DNA from: Acidimicrobiales bacterium
GTDB lineage: Bacteria > Actinomycetota > Acidimicrobiia > Acidimicrobiales > Poriferisodalaceae
Assembly (NCBI GenBank): GCA_041394185.1
Contig: JAWKIQ010000004.1
Span: 310,001-374,000 of the forward strand
Direction: 5' to 3'
DNA: 64,000 nucleotides
Made by a program: the position numbers and the translations under genes. Of the stretch, positions 7,969-16,677 are shown piece by piece; position 1 is the first letter of the stretch, and each line of letters opens with the position of its first letter. The notes beneath the pieces are model-generated. The model ran no database searches. It saw nothing but the letters and a program-made list of their open reading frames with translations, and had not been told where the DNA came from.

Positions 7969-8415
7969 ATGATCATGGATCAGGTACGCACCGAACTGAC
8001 CGCAGCGATGAAGGCTCGCGACTCGGTGACCGTCGACGCCTTGCGTTCGATCATGGCCGCCGTGAAGGAGGCCGAGGTGTCGGGGGCCACCGCGCGCACC
8101 CTGTCCGACGACGAGGTTCAGAAGGTCATCGCATCGCAGGCCAAGCGGCGGGTCGAGGCTGCCGAAGCCTTCGACGGTGGCGGTGCCACAGACCGGGCGG
8201 CCAAGGAGCGCGCCGAACTCGAGGTGCTCGAGCGGTTCTTGCCCAAGCAGCTGTCGGCCGCAGAGCTCGAGTCGATCGTCGAGTCGACTATGGCCGAGGG
8301 CGGCTTCTCCGATAAGTCGCAGATGGGCCAGGCGATGAAGGCCGTCAATGCCAAGGTCGCCGGTCGTGCCGACGGCCGCACCGTTGCCGAGCTCGTGAAG
8401 GCTCGCTTGGCCTAG
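7969..8415 (+). CDS. GatB/YqeY domain-containing protein
   Basis: 148 aa, YqeY family, which resembles the tail domain of GatB and is proposed to bind tRNA or assist amidotransferase-like reactions. Diagnostic segments are LTAAMKARDSVTVDALRSIM, VIASQAKRRVEAAEAF, and the C-terminal FLPKQLSAAELESIV and MGQAMKAVNAKVAGRADG. ATG 7969 (MIMDQ) is used because the upstream in-frame codons overlap the divergent promoter region. Length is the family norm. Confidence 0.9.
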   Translation: MIMDQVRTELTAAMKARDSVTVDALRSIMAAVKEAEVSGATARTLSDDEVQKVIASQAKRRVEAAEAFDGGGATDRAAKERAELEVLERFLPKQLSAAELESIVESTMAEGGFSDKSQMGQAMKAVNAKVAGRADGRTVAELVKARLA

Positions 8416-9629
8416 AAGTCCCAGCCCAGGTGGGGCTGGGGCATCTGCAGGGCGCGATCCAGCGCGGCGGCAAGCTCGGCAGGGCAGCCGATGTGGTCCA
8501 GCGCAGCGAGCGTCGAGGTGGGCACCACCCCGAACAGCAAGCGCGACAGCGGCCCAACCGCAGTTGTCAGCGTGGGAAGCGCCGAGTCGGCGCCGGGCTC
8601 GGCGAGCGAATCGGCCGACAACTCGACCAGATAGTTGTCGCCGATGCCTGGCCAGCCGACGTCCAAGCGCTCGATGGGGTCGCTGACCGCCAGGTTGAAA
8701 CGCACCGGTTCGCCTGGCCAGTCGATCGACGATACGACCGCGGCCAGGTCGTTTATCCGCAGCTGCCAGAACGCCTTGGCGCGGTGTGGTTGGACGTTGG
8801 TGTCGCGCGCCACCCCGATCTGTCGGATCGGTCCGCGGATCAGGTCCTGCAGCTGGATCTCGGGCGGCTCCATCATGGTGAAGCGGTACAGCTGGTCGCC
8901 CAATTCGCGGGCCAAACGCAGCAGTTCGAGCAGTTGCTCGATGGTTTCGTAGGCCACGAAGTAGGGCCGGAAGTGTCGATCGTCCTTGGCGGTGCCGGCC
9001 ATGAAGTGGGTCAGACGGCCATCGGTGCGATAGCCGAGCGCCCACGCGTTCTTCATCCACCCCAACTCGGCGGCGACGTGGGCCGGCGAGTGCAGGGCGG
9101 CAGACCCGTGCGAGCGCAGTCTGCCGCTGAGCGCAGCGTGCATCTCTTCGGCATCATCGACACCCAGGCGCACCGGCCTGCGGTAGGTCACATGGTCCAG
9201 CGCCAGCGACGTGGGATCAAAGGTCAGCTCGTGTTCATAGCTGCCGGTGCCGAACCCCAGCCGTTCGTAGAAACCGGTCTCGAACACGCCCAGAACCGAC
9301 ACGGCCGCGCCCGACCGGGCCCCTTCTGCGATGGCTCGGGCCGTCAGTGTTGTGGCCAGGCCCATCTTGCGGCCCACCAAGCTGGTCAGCACGGCGGTGA
9401 TCGCCGACATCGACAGCTTGGTGCCCGTGTGGAAGATGTCGCCGGGAACGTTTTGGGCCATGGCCTCGGCCGCGCCGTCGATCACCGCCACCTCGGTCAT
9501 GCCGGTGCCCAACAGCGAGTCGAGCGCGGCGACTTCACCCTCGTCTGACGGGTCTGACCAACCGACTTCTTTCCAGAGACGACCGATCGATTCGCGGTCT
9601 TCGGGCTGGTACAGGCGGAACTCGACCAT
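8412..9629 (-). CDS. Eis-like GNAT family N-acetyltransferase
   Basis: 405 aa, three-part architecture of the enhanced-intracellular-survival family: an N-terminal GNAT domain, a second GNAT-like region and a C-terminal SCP2-like domain. The acetyl-CoA-binding region is visible as TSLVGRKMGLATTLTARAIA, followed by FETGFYERLGFGTGSYEHEL. The C-terminal third (VRFNLAVSDPIERLDVGWPG onward) has sterol-carrier-like strands. Relatives acetylate amines, including aminoglycosides; the natural substrate here is unknown. Its end overlaps the YqeY gene end by four bases (convergent). Confidence 0.85.
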   Translation of the reverse strand: MVEFRLYQPEDRESIGRLWKEVGWSDPSDEGEVAALDSLLGTGMTEVAVIDGAAEAMAQNVPGDIFHTGTKLSMSAITAVLTSLVGRKMGLATTLTARAIAEGARSGAAVSVLGVFETGFYERLGFGTGSYEHELTFDPTSLALDHVTYRRPVRLGVDDAEEMHAALSGRLRSHGSAALHSPAHVAAELGWMKNAWALGYRTDGRLTHFMAGTAKDDRHFRPYFVAYETIEQLLELLRLARELGDQLYRFTMMEPPEIQLQDLIRGPIRQIGVARDTNVQPHRAKAFWQLRINDLAAVVSSIDWPGEPVRFNLAVSDPIERLDVGWPGIGDNYLVELSADSLAEPGADSALPTLTTAVGPLSRLLFGVVPTSTLAALDHIGCPAELAAALDRALQMPQPHLGWDF

Positions 9630-9692
9630 CGGTCCATCGTGGCATTCGCGGAGCCCGAAATGCCGGGAAATAGCCGCGACGGCCGCCGGAGG

Positions 9693-10571
9693 CTAGATCC
9701 GTTCCAGCGCGCCGCCGTCGAACAGGGGCGACACCGACTGGGCCGGATTCATCGCCTGCATCTGGTCGTCGCTGGGGGCTTCGACCGAGCCCTGGGCGGC
9801 GGCGATTGCAGCCGGCAACAGGGTGGCGTCGCTGGACGTGTTGAGGAACAGGTCGGGCTGGCCCAGCACATAGCGAACCGACAGGGCTATTGCGTCGGGG
9901 TCGGTCAGCGGCTCGTACCAGCTGTAGCGGCGGTCTTCGGGGCGGGGCCAACGGCCGCGTGCGATCGACTTGATGGTCTGCATGGCGACCTGGCGTTCGG
10001 TGCAGACCGTGCGCAGCTCGGCAACGTCCGAGCGATAGCCGGGCTCGCCCATCAGTGCGAAGTTGTACGGAAACAGCACGCTGTCGAAGTCGAATCGTTC
10101 CAGGCTGCGCAGGTGCATCCCGGCGATGCGCAGACCGTGGCCGGTCACGCCGATGAAGCGCACCAGGCCTTCGTCGCGGGCGGCCACCATGGCCTCGACG
10201 ACTCCACCGGGTCCGTGAGCGACTTCGAACTCGTCGTCTTCGACCAGGTTGTGCAGCTGGATGAGGTCGATGTGGTCTACGCCCAGCCGTTGCAACGATT
10301 CCTCTAGCTGGCGGCGGGCCCCGTCGGCGGTGCGCTCGCCCGTCTTCGAGGCCAGGAACACCTCGTGGCGGTGATCGGCCAGCCACGGCGCCAGCCTCAA
10401 CTCGGATTCGCCGTAGGAGCGGGCGGTGTCTATGTGGTTGATGCCCGCCTGCGATACCAGCTCGAGGGTGGCGTCGGCCCGGCCCTGGCTCATACCGCCC
10501 AGGGCGGCCGCGCCGAAGATGACCCGTGTGCTGTCGTGGCCGGTGCGGCCGAACGGCATGATCTCGATCAT
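9693..10571 (-). CDS. aldo/keto reductase
   Basis: 292 aa NADP-dependent (beta/alpha)8 oxidoreductase. Visible motifs: FGAAALGGMSQGRADATLEL at the N-terminus, GINHIDTARSYGESELRLAP with the catalytic Asp and Tyr, VFLASKTGER with the catalytic Lys, and DLIQLHNL near the catalytic His position. Cofactor-binding residues near the C-terminus follow the short-form pattern. It has no tight operon partner: 23 bp separate it from the next minus-strand gene at 10594-11148. Confidence 0.85.
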   Translation of the reverse strand: MIEIMPFGRTGHDSTRVIFGAAALGGMSQGRADATLELVSQAGINHIDTARSYGESELRLAPWLADHRHEVFLASKTGERTADGARRQLEESLQRLGVDHIDLIQLHNLVEDDEFEVAHGPGGVVEAMVAARDEGLVRFIGVTGHGLRIAGMHLRSLERFDFDSVLFPYNFALMGEPGYRSDVAELRTVCTERQVAMQTIKSIARGRWPRPEDRRYSWYEPLTDPDAIALSVRYVLGQPDLFLNTSSDATLLPAAIAAAQGSVEAPSDDQMQAMNPAQSVSPLFDGGALERI

Positions 10572-10593
10572 TGGTTCCCCCAGTGTCTTATGG

Positions 10594-11148
10594 CTAGATC
10601 TCGTCGAGCCAGATCGGCGCCCGGTCGAGCAGGTAGGTGCTGACGGTCTGGCACAGATCGAGCACCTCGCACAGGTCTTCGGTGCGCATGACGATCTGGC
10701 TCAGCGAAACCTGTATGCGGCCGACGATAGCCAGCGTGCGCTCGGACGGGTCGGTGATCGATGCGAACGAGTCGATCGCCGACACCTCGATGGGCAGGAT
10801 GGTGCCGCCGATGCCGGCCAGATCGGTGGCCAGCACCAGCAGGTCGGGGCCCTTGGTCATGGGTGGCAGGGCCCAGTTGAACGACAGCGGCACGAAGAAT
10901 TCGTCGCCGGGCAGCTCGTCGCCCAGATCGATGACGGCGTCCTCGAACGCCAACAGGGTGCGGGGTTCGGCCTCGAGCGCGAGGTGCAGGTCGAGCGGCC
11001 CACCGCAGGCCTCTTCGGGGTGCAGGTCGACCTCCCACGCCTGGCGCATCGAGTAGGTCTCTACGAAGTGCCGCTCGTCGTGGATGTGGAACCCGTGGTC
11101 GATTGCGTGTTCCTTCAGGTCGGATACGAATCCTGCGAGATCGATCAT
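10594..11148 (-). CDS. conserved hypothetical protein
   Basis: 184 aa, no family that I recognise. It is soluble, acidic and without a signal peptide. Notable segments are DLHLALEAEPRTLLAFEDAV and a central SFNWALPPMTKGPDLLVLATDLAG, with a long C-terminal amphipathic stretch ending RAPIWLDEI. ATG 11148 follows an in-frame GTG at 11154. It diverges from the inositol-phosphatase gene with only 37 bp between starts, so a shared promoter region is likely. Confidence 0.6.
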   Translation of the reverse strand: MIDLAGFVSDLKEHAIDHGFHIHDERHFVETYSMRQAWEVDLHPEEACGGPLDLHLALEAEPRTLLAFEDAVIDLGDELPGDEFFVPLSFNWALPPMTKGPDLLVLATDLAGIGGTILPIEVSAIDSFASITDPSERTLAIVGRIQVSLSQIVMRTEDLCEVLDLCQTVSTYLLDRAPIWLDEI

Positions 11149-11185
11149 TGCCACGCCGAACAGCCTACGTCGATACGGTGGGGTC

Positions 11186-11926
11186 ATGACCGACGAGGAT
11201 TGGCTCGAGGTCCTGCTCGACGCCTCGCGCCGGGTGGCGGCCGAACTCGCCCAGTTCAAGGACCTGTTGGCCAAGGGCGAGCGCCCCGACCAATACGCGT
11301 TCGATCTGGCAGCCGACGCCGTGGTGCTCGATGCCGTGTCTGCGACCGGAGCCGGAACGTTCAGCGAAGAGTCGGGCGTTCGGCCGGGCCGCAACGGCCA
11401 GTGGGTGGTGATCGACCCTGTCGACGGCTCGACCAACGCCAGCAGAGGAATCCCTCACTACAACACCAGCCTGGCCGTGGTCGACGGCGATGGCGTGAGG
11501 GTGTCCGTGGTTGTCAATCAGGCAACGGGCGAGACGTTCCACGCCGTGCGGGCCGGCGGTGCGTTCCTGGACGGCCAGCCCATCGGGGCCTCGGGTTGTC
11601 GTTCGATGCGAGACGCGATCGTTGTTGTCAACGGGCTGCCGAAACGGCACCTCGGCTGGGCGCAATACCGGTGCTTCGGCGCCGCAGCGCTAGACATCGC
11701 CTACGTTGCCGCCGGACGTGTCGATGCCTTCACCGACATGCTGGGCCAACTGGGTATGTGGGACTACGCGGCGGCCCACCTGATCGCCGTCGAGGCGGGC
11801 GTGGCCGTGTCAGAGCGCAACGGGCGCGAGCTGTTTCATTTCGAGCACAGCGGCCGAAGGGGCCCGGTGTACGCCGCCAGCCCACAACTGCTCGCCGAGC
11901 TGACCGGCGCCTTGGCATCGGCGTGA
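11186..11926 (+). CDS. inositol monophosphatase family protein
   Basis: 246 aa Mg-dependent phosphatase of the IMPase/FBPase/CysQ superfamily. The metal site is visible as FSEESGVRPG (Glu), then WVVIDPVDGSTNASRGIPHY, the classical DPxDGT-like signature, and the late motif LGQLGMWDYAAAHLIAVEAG with its metal-binding Asp. Possible substrates are inositol phosphate, PAP or a sugar phosphate; the sequence does not separate these. Its TGA overlaps the GTG of the NUDIX gene (GTGA at 11923-11926). Confidence 0.85.
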   Translation: MTDEDWLEVLLDASRRVAAELAQFKDLLAKGERPDQYAFDLAADAVVLDAVSATGAGTFSEESGVRPGRNGQWVVIDPVDGSTNASRGIPHYNTSLAVVDGDGVRVSVVVNQATGETFHAVRAGGAFLDGQPIGASGCRSMRDAIVVVNGLPKRHLGWAQYRCFGAAALDIAYVAAGRVDAFTDMLGQLGMWDYAAAHLIAVEAGVAVSERNGRELFHFEHSGRRGPVYAASPQLLAELTGALASA

Positions 11927-12408
11927 AGCTGACCGCTGGTGGGCCCACTCGCTTGATGCTGCGCCTGTTCGGGCGTCTGCCTCTGCGAGCACGTCACATC
12001 ATCGTTGGCTGGACATCGCCGGCCTATCGCATAGGCACCGTCGCCGTCATCCGCCACGAAGGGCGCATCTTGTTGGCCCGGCACTCGTACCGCAACGGTT
12101 GGGGTCTTCCCGGCGGCATGATCGGCTGGAGCGAGGAACCCGAAGACACCATCGTTCGCGAGATGGCCGAGGAGGTCTCGCTCTCGGTGACGATCGTCGG
12201 CAGGCCCGTTGCCATGCACCGCCGCGAACCTCGGCGCATCGAGTATTTCTATGACCTCAGGCTCGATGGGTGCACGCCCCAAGACGCGCACCCATCGAGC
12301 CCCGAGATCGAAGAGGTCCGCTGGTTCGAGGCAACAGAGCTTCCCCGCCTCGAGAGGGACGACTCGATCTCCTTCGATGCCCTGGACGAGATCTTCAGTC
12401 GGGACTGA
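11923..12408 (+). CDS. NUDIX hydrolase
   Basis: 161 aa hydrolase of nucleoside-diphosphate-linked compounds. The Nudix box is GGMIGWSEEPEDTIVREMAE followed by EVSL: it keeps G-x5-E-x7-REMAEE, but the usual Gly near the end is Ser. The N-terminal segment is basic (LRLFGRLPLRARHIIVGW), and a TVAVIRHEGRILLARHS strand precedes the box. It is translationally coupled to the IMPase gene. A 14-bp inverted repeat lies inside the coding sequence (separate entry). Confidence 0.85.
   Translation: MKLTAGGPTRLMLRLFGRLPLRARHIIVGWTSPAYRIGTVAVIRHEGRILLARHSYRNGWGLPGGMIGWSEEPEDTIVREMAEEVSLSVTIVGRPVAMHRREPRRIEYFYDLRLDGCTPQDAHPSSPEIEEVRWFEATELPRLERDDSISFDALDEIFSRD
12260..12301. repeat. 14-bp perfect inverted repeat inside the NUDIX gene
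   Basis: GGCTCGATGGGTGC at 12260-12273 is the reverse complement of 12288-12301, with a 14-nt spacer. It encodes the LDGCTPQDAHPSS stretch of the protein, which falls outside the conserved Nudix core. It is long for chance and may mark a palindromic insertion tolerated by the reading frame. Confidence 0.6.
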
Positions 12409-12421
12409 ACGCCGTTGCCTG

Positions 12422-13003
12422 CTAGTCCAGGCTGAAGGGCGGGTATTCGTCGGTCAGCAGGAACATGTAGGCGTTGACGCGGTGAGACAGTCTCATCGAC
12501 TTCAGCACGAAGTCGCGCATGCCCTGGGGCCATGCGCCGGTGAACAGGATGGCGAAGAACGAGATCACCCACAGGATCGCCGCAACGATTCCAACCACCG
12601 CCACGAAGAGCAGTGCCGGAATGGCCAGGATGATCCTGAACGCCACCGTCAGGCGGTTGCGATTCTCGAAGGCGATGTCGAAGTTGGAGATGACCGGCGA
12701 GCCACCTGGGTCGGCGCCCTGCATGTCGAACCCAAACGGCGGATAGTCCTCGTAGAGATAGCCGGCGAACGTGTAGGCCCGCTCGCCATAGCGCACAGAC
12801 ATCGCCATGAAGTTGCCCAGCCCGACCGGCAGCTTGCCGGTGAACAGGATGGCGAACCAGGCGATCACGGCCACGAACTGGGTCGCGTAGTTGAGTGCTT
12901 GAGCGATGATCATGTGAGGTATCGCCATCAGCCAGTTGACCAGCGGACGCCATCTGGCGATTTGCAGCGGTGCTTCTAGCTCGAATGTTGCCGGATAGTT
13001 CAT
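12422..13003 (-). CDS. DUF4389 domain-containing membrane protein
   Basis: 193 aa with two copies of the DUF4389 pattern. The first is RPLVNWLMAIPHMIIAQALN, VIAWFAILFTGKLPVGLGNF, then YGERAYTFAGYLYEDYPPF; the second is the matching RIILAIPALLFVAVVG, VISFFAILFTGAWPQGMRDF, SHRVNAYMFLLTDEYPPF. Each copy has about two membrane helices. Function is unknown; the family is common in actinobacteria. It converges with the NUDIX gene (14 bp between stops). Confidence 0.8.
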   Translation of the reverse strand: MNYPATFELEAPLQIARWRPLVNWLMAIPHMIIAQALNYATQFVAVIAWFAILFTGKLPVGLGNFMAMSVRYGERAYTFAGYLYEDYPPFGFDMQGADPGGSPVISNFDIAFENRNRLTVAFRIILAIPALLFVAVVGIVAAILWVISFFAILFTGAWPQGMRDFVLKSMRLSHRVNAYMFLLTDEYPPFSLD

Positions 13004-13077
13004 GGTGCCCCCAGGTGGATGTGACTACATGGTCGTGCCTGGAAGTTACTCCAGAGTTAACGGACAATGCCGCAGAG

Positions 13078-14367
13078 ATGGATGGCACCGGGCTGTTCGG
13101 GGCCTTTTGGGCTAGGTTCTCCGCCTTGCCGCAGACTCCGCCCGCCGATCGCCTCGCAGCGAACCTACGTCTCATCGCGCTGCACGAGATGGTCGTCAGG
13201 GCCAACCCGTGGACAGCGGTGTTCGTGCTGTTCACGAGGTCGCGTTTCGACCTCGACGGAGCCGTGCAGCTTGCGGGCATCTACTACCTGTTCGTCGTGC
13301 TGTTCGAGGTTCCGAGCGGTTGGATGAGCGACCGCATCGGCAGGGTGCCGACCATCCGCATTGCGGCCGTCGCTTGGTTGGGGTCGTTCACCTGTTTCGC
13401 CGTTGGCGATGATCGGTTCGGCGTCATCGTGGCCGGCCAGGCGTTGCTGGCCGCCGGATACGCATGCTTGTCGGGCACCGACGTCACCTTCCATTTCGAC
13501 ACCCTCGAGGCGCTGGGTCGAGCCACTGAGTACGCAGATCGCCAGGCCAGGGTCGTCTCCAGAGGAATGGTGGTCGGCGCCACGGGCTTGCTCGCCGGTG
13601 GCCTGGTGGGCCTTGTCGACGTTCGGCTGGCTTTCGTGTTGTCGTTGAGCCTGGCGCTGGCCCAGACGGCCATCAGCTTTCGGTTCGTCGAGGCGCCTCA
13701 CGGCGACCGGGCCGACGACATCTTGCGTCAGGTGGGTACGTGCGTTGGCTACCTCCGCAGCGCGCCGATTGCATGGATCTTCGGCTATGGCGTGGCGATG
13801 GTGGTGCTGGAGCATGTTGCCTTCGAGATGCTGCAGCCGTGGCTGACCGAGGCGCTGGGTCGCTCGCCGAACGACCTGGGCGTGGCTCCACTCTTGTCTG
13901 GTGCAACTCTGGCCGTCATGACCTTGGTGGGCGCGGCCGCGGCCCGATCCAGCGCGGTCCTGGGCCGGGCGCTGGGCGTCAGGTTCGCTCTGGTGGCGCT
14001 GGGTGCCCTGTCGGCGTGCATCGCCACGCTCATGGCCGCGTCCACGGGTCTGTGGGTGTTGGCACTGATTGCCTTCAGATCGGTGCAGGGTGCTGCGGCA
14101 CCTGTGCTCATCAGCGCGTATGTCGCACCACGTATTGAACAGAGGCATCGGGCCACGTTCTTGAGTCTCGACTCGCTCGCTGGTCGGCTCACCTACGGCG
14201 CCTTGCTGTTGATGCTGTCGGTCGATGTCGGCGACGACGTGTCGAGGGTTCTGTGGAGGTTGTCGGCGGTCTCCTGGACGCTGGTCGCGTTGACGTTGTT
14301 GTCGGCGATGTGGGTGCGTCGAAGCCACGGTGCGGCAGGGCTCGACGACGGTCGGACGATGCAGTAG
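13078..14367 (+). CDS. MFS transporter (paralogue of the one at 31722-33098)
   Basis: 429 aa, roughly 12 membrane helices. The signature between helices 2 and 3 is VLFEVPSGWMSDRIGRVPTI. The helix-4/5 region carries AAGYACLSGTDVTFHFDTLE, which recurs almost unchanged in the MFS gene at 31722 (AAGYAFLSGTDVTFHLESLE), so the two are paralogues. Substrate unknown. I chose ATG 13078 (MDGTG); a 36-codon in-frame extension upstream overlaps the divergent DUF4389 promoter. Confidence 0.85.
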   Translation: MDGTGLFGAFWARFSALPQTPPADRLAANLRLIALHEMVVRANPWTAVFVLFTRSRFDLDGAVQLAGIYYLFVVLFEVPSGWMSDRIGRVPTIRIAAVAWLGSFTCFAVGDDRFGVIVAGQALLAAGYACLSGTDVTFHFDTLEALGRATEYADRQARVVSRGMVVGATGLLAGGLVGLVDVRLAFVLSLSLALAQTAISFRFVEAPHGDRADDILRQVGTCVGYLRSAPIAWIFGYGVAMVVLEHVAFEMLQPWLTEALGRSPNDLGVAPLLSGATLAVMTLVGAAAARSSAVLGRALGVRFALVALGALSACIATLMAASTGLWVLALIAFRSVQGAAAPVLISAYVAPRIEQRHRATFLSLDSLAGRLTYGALLLMLSVDVGDDVSRVLWRLSAVSWTLVALTLLSAMWVRRSHGAAGLDDGRTMQ

Positions 14368-14397
14368 CCGTCGCCGGCACCGCGTAACGTTGCCACG

Positions 14398-15696
14398 GTG
14401 ACAAACCCTGTTGAACAGGCCGACAACCGGTCGCGCATCTTCTACGGATGGTGGATCGTCGGCGCCTTGTTCATCGTGCTGGTGACCACGGCTGGTCTGG
14501 GCTTCTACAACGCCTCGGTCATTCTCTCCGCAGCCGAAAAGGAGCTGGGCCTGTCGACCACCGTGGTCTCGGCGGCCACGGCGATGTTCTTCGGCGTCAG
14601 CGGCATCACCGGCTACACCCTGGCCAAGCGGATGGACCAGGTCGACATCCGACTGTTCTATCTGGCCGGCGGCATCATGGGCGCCCTGACACTGTTCGGG
14701 CTCAAGTGGGTGCACAGCGGCCCGGCCTTGTTCTTGTTCTTCATCGTTTTTGGTGTGTCGTTCGCCATCGCCGGCCTGGTGCCGTCGACAACGCTGGTCG
14801 CCCGCTGGTTCGAAAAGAACCGCTCGGTGGCGTTGTCGGTGTCGTCAACGGGTCTCAGCGTTGGCGGTATTGCGATCACACCGTTTGTCGGGCGGGCTCT
14901 GGAAGATCACCAGCTCGCCGATGTCGGGCCGTGGCTGGCCTTGGCGTGGATCATCGGGGTCGTGCCGATCACGTGGCTGGTGCTGCGTTCGTGGCCCGCC
15001 GACAAGGGCATGAAACCCGACGGCGAGATGCTGGCCGTCGACGAGAAGGTCGACCTGTCGAAGGTGCCAGGGGCCACGTTCGCTCAGGCGAAGGCCAGCC
15101 GCTTCTATCGCCTGCTGTGCGCCGTCTACGCGCTGGTGTTCCTGGCTCAGGTCGGTGGCATCGCCCACCTGTACAACCTCACCAACGGGCGTGTTTCCTC
15201 GGCCGCCGCTGGTACGGCGCTGTCTGTTATGGCGGCGTCAAGCGTTGTGGGGCGCCTCATCGGGGGAGTGGTGGTCACCCGGATTCCCAGCCGCACCATG
15301 ACGTTGGTGTTGGTGTTGGTGCAGTCGGCCGCGTTGGCGATCATCGGGCTGATGACCACCAAGGCGGGCATCGTCGCCGGCGCGGTGGTGTTCGGTCTCA
15401 GCGTCGGCAACCTGCTGATGCTGCAGCCCCTGCTGTTGGCCGAGACCTACGGGGTGCGCGAGTACAGCCGTATCTATTCGTTCAACCAGCTGTTCGGCAC
15501 CATCGGAGTCGCTGGCGGGCCCTTCGTAATCGGTGCCATGAAAGACCTGTTCGACTACCGGGCGGCGTTTCTGATCGCCGCTTTGGCCAACGTCGTGGGT
15601 TTCGGTCTGATGATCATGGCCGGTTCGACCAAGACGCGCGCTCGACCTGGGAGGCCGAGAACGCCGCTCTGGTGTGTGATGCCCGGCCGGCCCTAG
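14398..15696 (+). CDS. MFS transporter, OFA/monocarboxylate-like
   Basis: 432 aa, 12 predicted helices. The opening IFYGWWIVGALFIVLVTTAG is typical of the oxalate/formate-antiporter-like group. It is followed by FGVSGITGYTLAKRMDQVDI and an IAGLVPSTTLVARWFEKNRS loop, the common RWF-x-K-R-like motif of monocarboxylate carriers. GTG start at 14398, 30 bp after the previous MFS gene stop. The basic tail after the last helix is not conserved in the family. Its stop overlaps the stop of the convergent lipoprotein gene by 3 bp. Confidence 0.8.
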   Translation: MTNPVEQADNRSRIFYGWWIVGALFIVLVTTAGLGFYNASVILSAAEKELGLSTTVVSAATAMFFGVSGITGYTLAKRMDQVDIRLFYLAGGIMGALTLFGLKWVHSGPALFLFFIVFGVSFAIAGLVPSTTLVARWFEKNRSVALSVSSTGLSVGGIAITPFVGRALEDHQLADVGPWLALAWIIGVVPITWLVLRSWPADKGMKPDGEMLAVDEKVDLSKVPGATFAQAKASRFYRLLCAVYALVFLAQVGGIAHLYNLTNGRVSSAAAGTALSVMAASSVVGRLIGGVVVTRIPSRTMTLVLVLVQSAALAIIGLMTTKAGIVAGAVVFGLSVGNLLMLQPLLLAETYGVREYSRIYSFNQLFGTIGVAGGPFVIGAMKDLFDYRAAFLIAALANVVGFGLMIMAGSTKTRARPGRPRTPLWCVMPGRP

Positions 15697-16266
15697 CAGT
15701 TGACCTCGACGGTTCCTTCCACGCCCTCGGCACCGAATTCACCAGCGGGAAGGAAGGTTCCGCTTCCGGTGATGGTCGAGCCGTCCTTGACCAGTTCGAG
15801 GGTGGCGCCCACCATCGAGTTGGCCTCCCACAGCGTGTCGAAAGTCTCGGCGTCGTAGATCGACACGGTCGCCGACCCGCCGAAGCTGTCGTCGCCGAAC
15901 TGGGTCAGGTCGAAGTGGTAGGGCCTGTCGTAGGACGTGGCTGTGAACAGGATGGTCGACCCTGCAGCCTCCTGCGACTCGAGCACGCACAGCACCGAGA
16001 AGTCGAATGTCTCGCCGTTGGCCAGCACTACCCGAGCGCTGGCATTGGCCCCGGCGGTGGATGAGGCGTCGTCCGAGCCTGCATCGTCCTCGGCGGCGGC
16101 TCCGGCATCGTCGGCAGAGTCATCGGCGGCTGTCGTGTCGGTCGACTCGGCGGCCGTGGTGGTGGCGGTGTCGTCGCCTGCCGACCCCGAGCCGTTGTCG
16201 TCGGAGTCGCCACCACATCCGGCGGCCAAAACTTGCGACGAGGACTAGGGCGATGAAGGTTCTCAT
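15693..16266 (-). CDS. lipoprotein with Ser/Thr/Ala/Asp-rich linker, apparent frameshift in signal peptide
   Basis: The mature part (from MAAGCGG, stop 15693) has a low-complexity Asp/Thr/Ala linker of about 60 residues, then a beta-rich domain (VVLANGETFDFSVLCVLESQ) ending in GVEGTVEVNC with paired cysteines. Its own frame has no signal peptide and a TAG just upstream. In a neighbouring frame, ATG 16266 starts MRTFIALVLVAS, an ideal signal-peptide core. Removing one base from the A4 run at 16228-16231 joins them as MRTFIALVLVASLAAGCGG, a perfect lipobox. So this is either a sequencing error or a real frameshift. Function unknown. Confidence 0.6.
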
Positions 16267-16351
16267 GGGAGCCACGAGACCGCGCGGACGACGGTAAGTC
16301 AAGTCACGTGGCGCGCACCGCCACGCAAGGCGCTACCGTATGCAGCCGCAC

Positions 16352-16428
16352 GGGCGCATAGCTCAGTTGGCTAGAGCGCTGCCCTTACAAGGCAGATGTC
16401 GGGGGTTCGAGTCCCTCTGCGCCCACCA
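16352..16428 (+). tRNA. tRNA-Val (anticodon TAC)
   Basis: Acceptor stem GGGCGCA at 16352-16358 pairs with TGCGCCC at 16418-16424, followed by encoded ACCA. The anticodon stem CTGCC/GGCAG surrounds the loop CTTACAA, so the anticodon is TAC, decoding GTA and GTG. The T-arm GGGGGTTCGAGTCCCTC is standard. The DNA just downstream has a different composition, making this a candidate insertion site for the next 2 kb. Confidence 0.95.
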
Positions 16429-16677
16429 TCCAGCTACTACCGGCGCTGATCCGGTCGCGGCCGGTTGCGTCTTTTGGGTTTGGGCGTACGACACGACCAC
16501 GAGCTCACCGACGGTTGGGTTGTCGGGATCGTCTCGGGCTCGCAAGTCAGGTATTGGTGGTACAGGTGACGATGTTCGTATCGACCACACCTAGCACGCA
16601 TTCGCCAATCCAGCGAGATCTCGTTCGCTACACCGAGTGGTTCCATCCAGACGGAACGACGTGGGCAGGAGCAGCCG

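Noticed and set aside
10426..11922. First 500 codons of the plus-strand frame ending in the NUDIX gene
   Set aside because: Only the last 161 codons from GTG 11923 match NUDIX; the earlier part is out-of-frame with the hypothetical and IMPase genes.
13165..14715. 516-aa minus-strand frame opposite the two MFS genes
   Set aside because: His/Arg/Gln-rich shadow of the MFS coding sequence; the plus strand has the membrane helices and family motifs.
16300..16330. GTGGCG/CGCCAC inverted repeat before tRNA-Val as an operator
   Set aside because: Six-bp GC arms are expected often at this base composition, and there is no supporting context.
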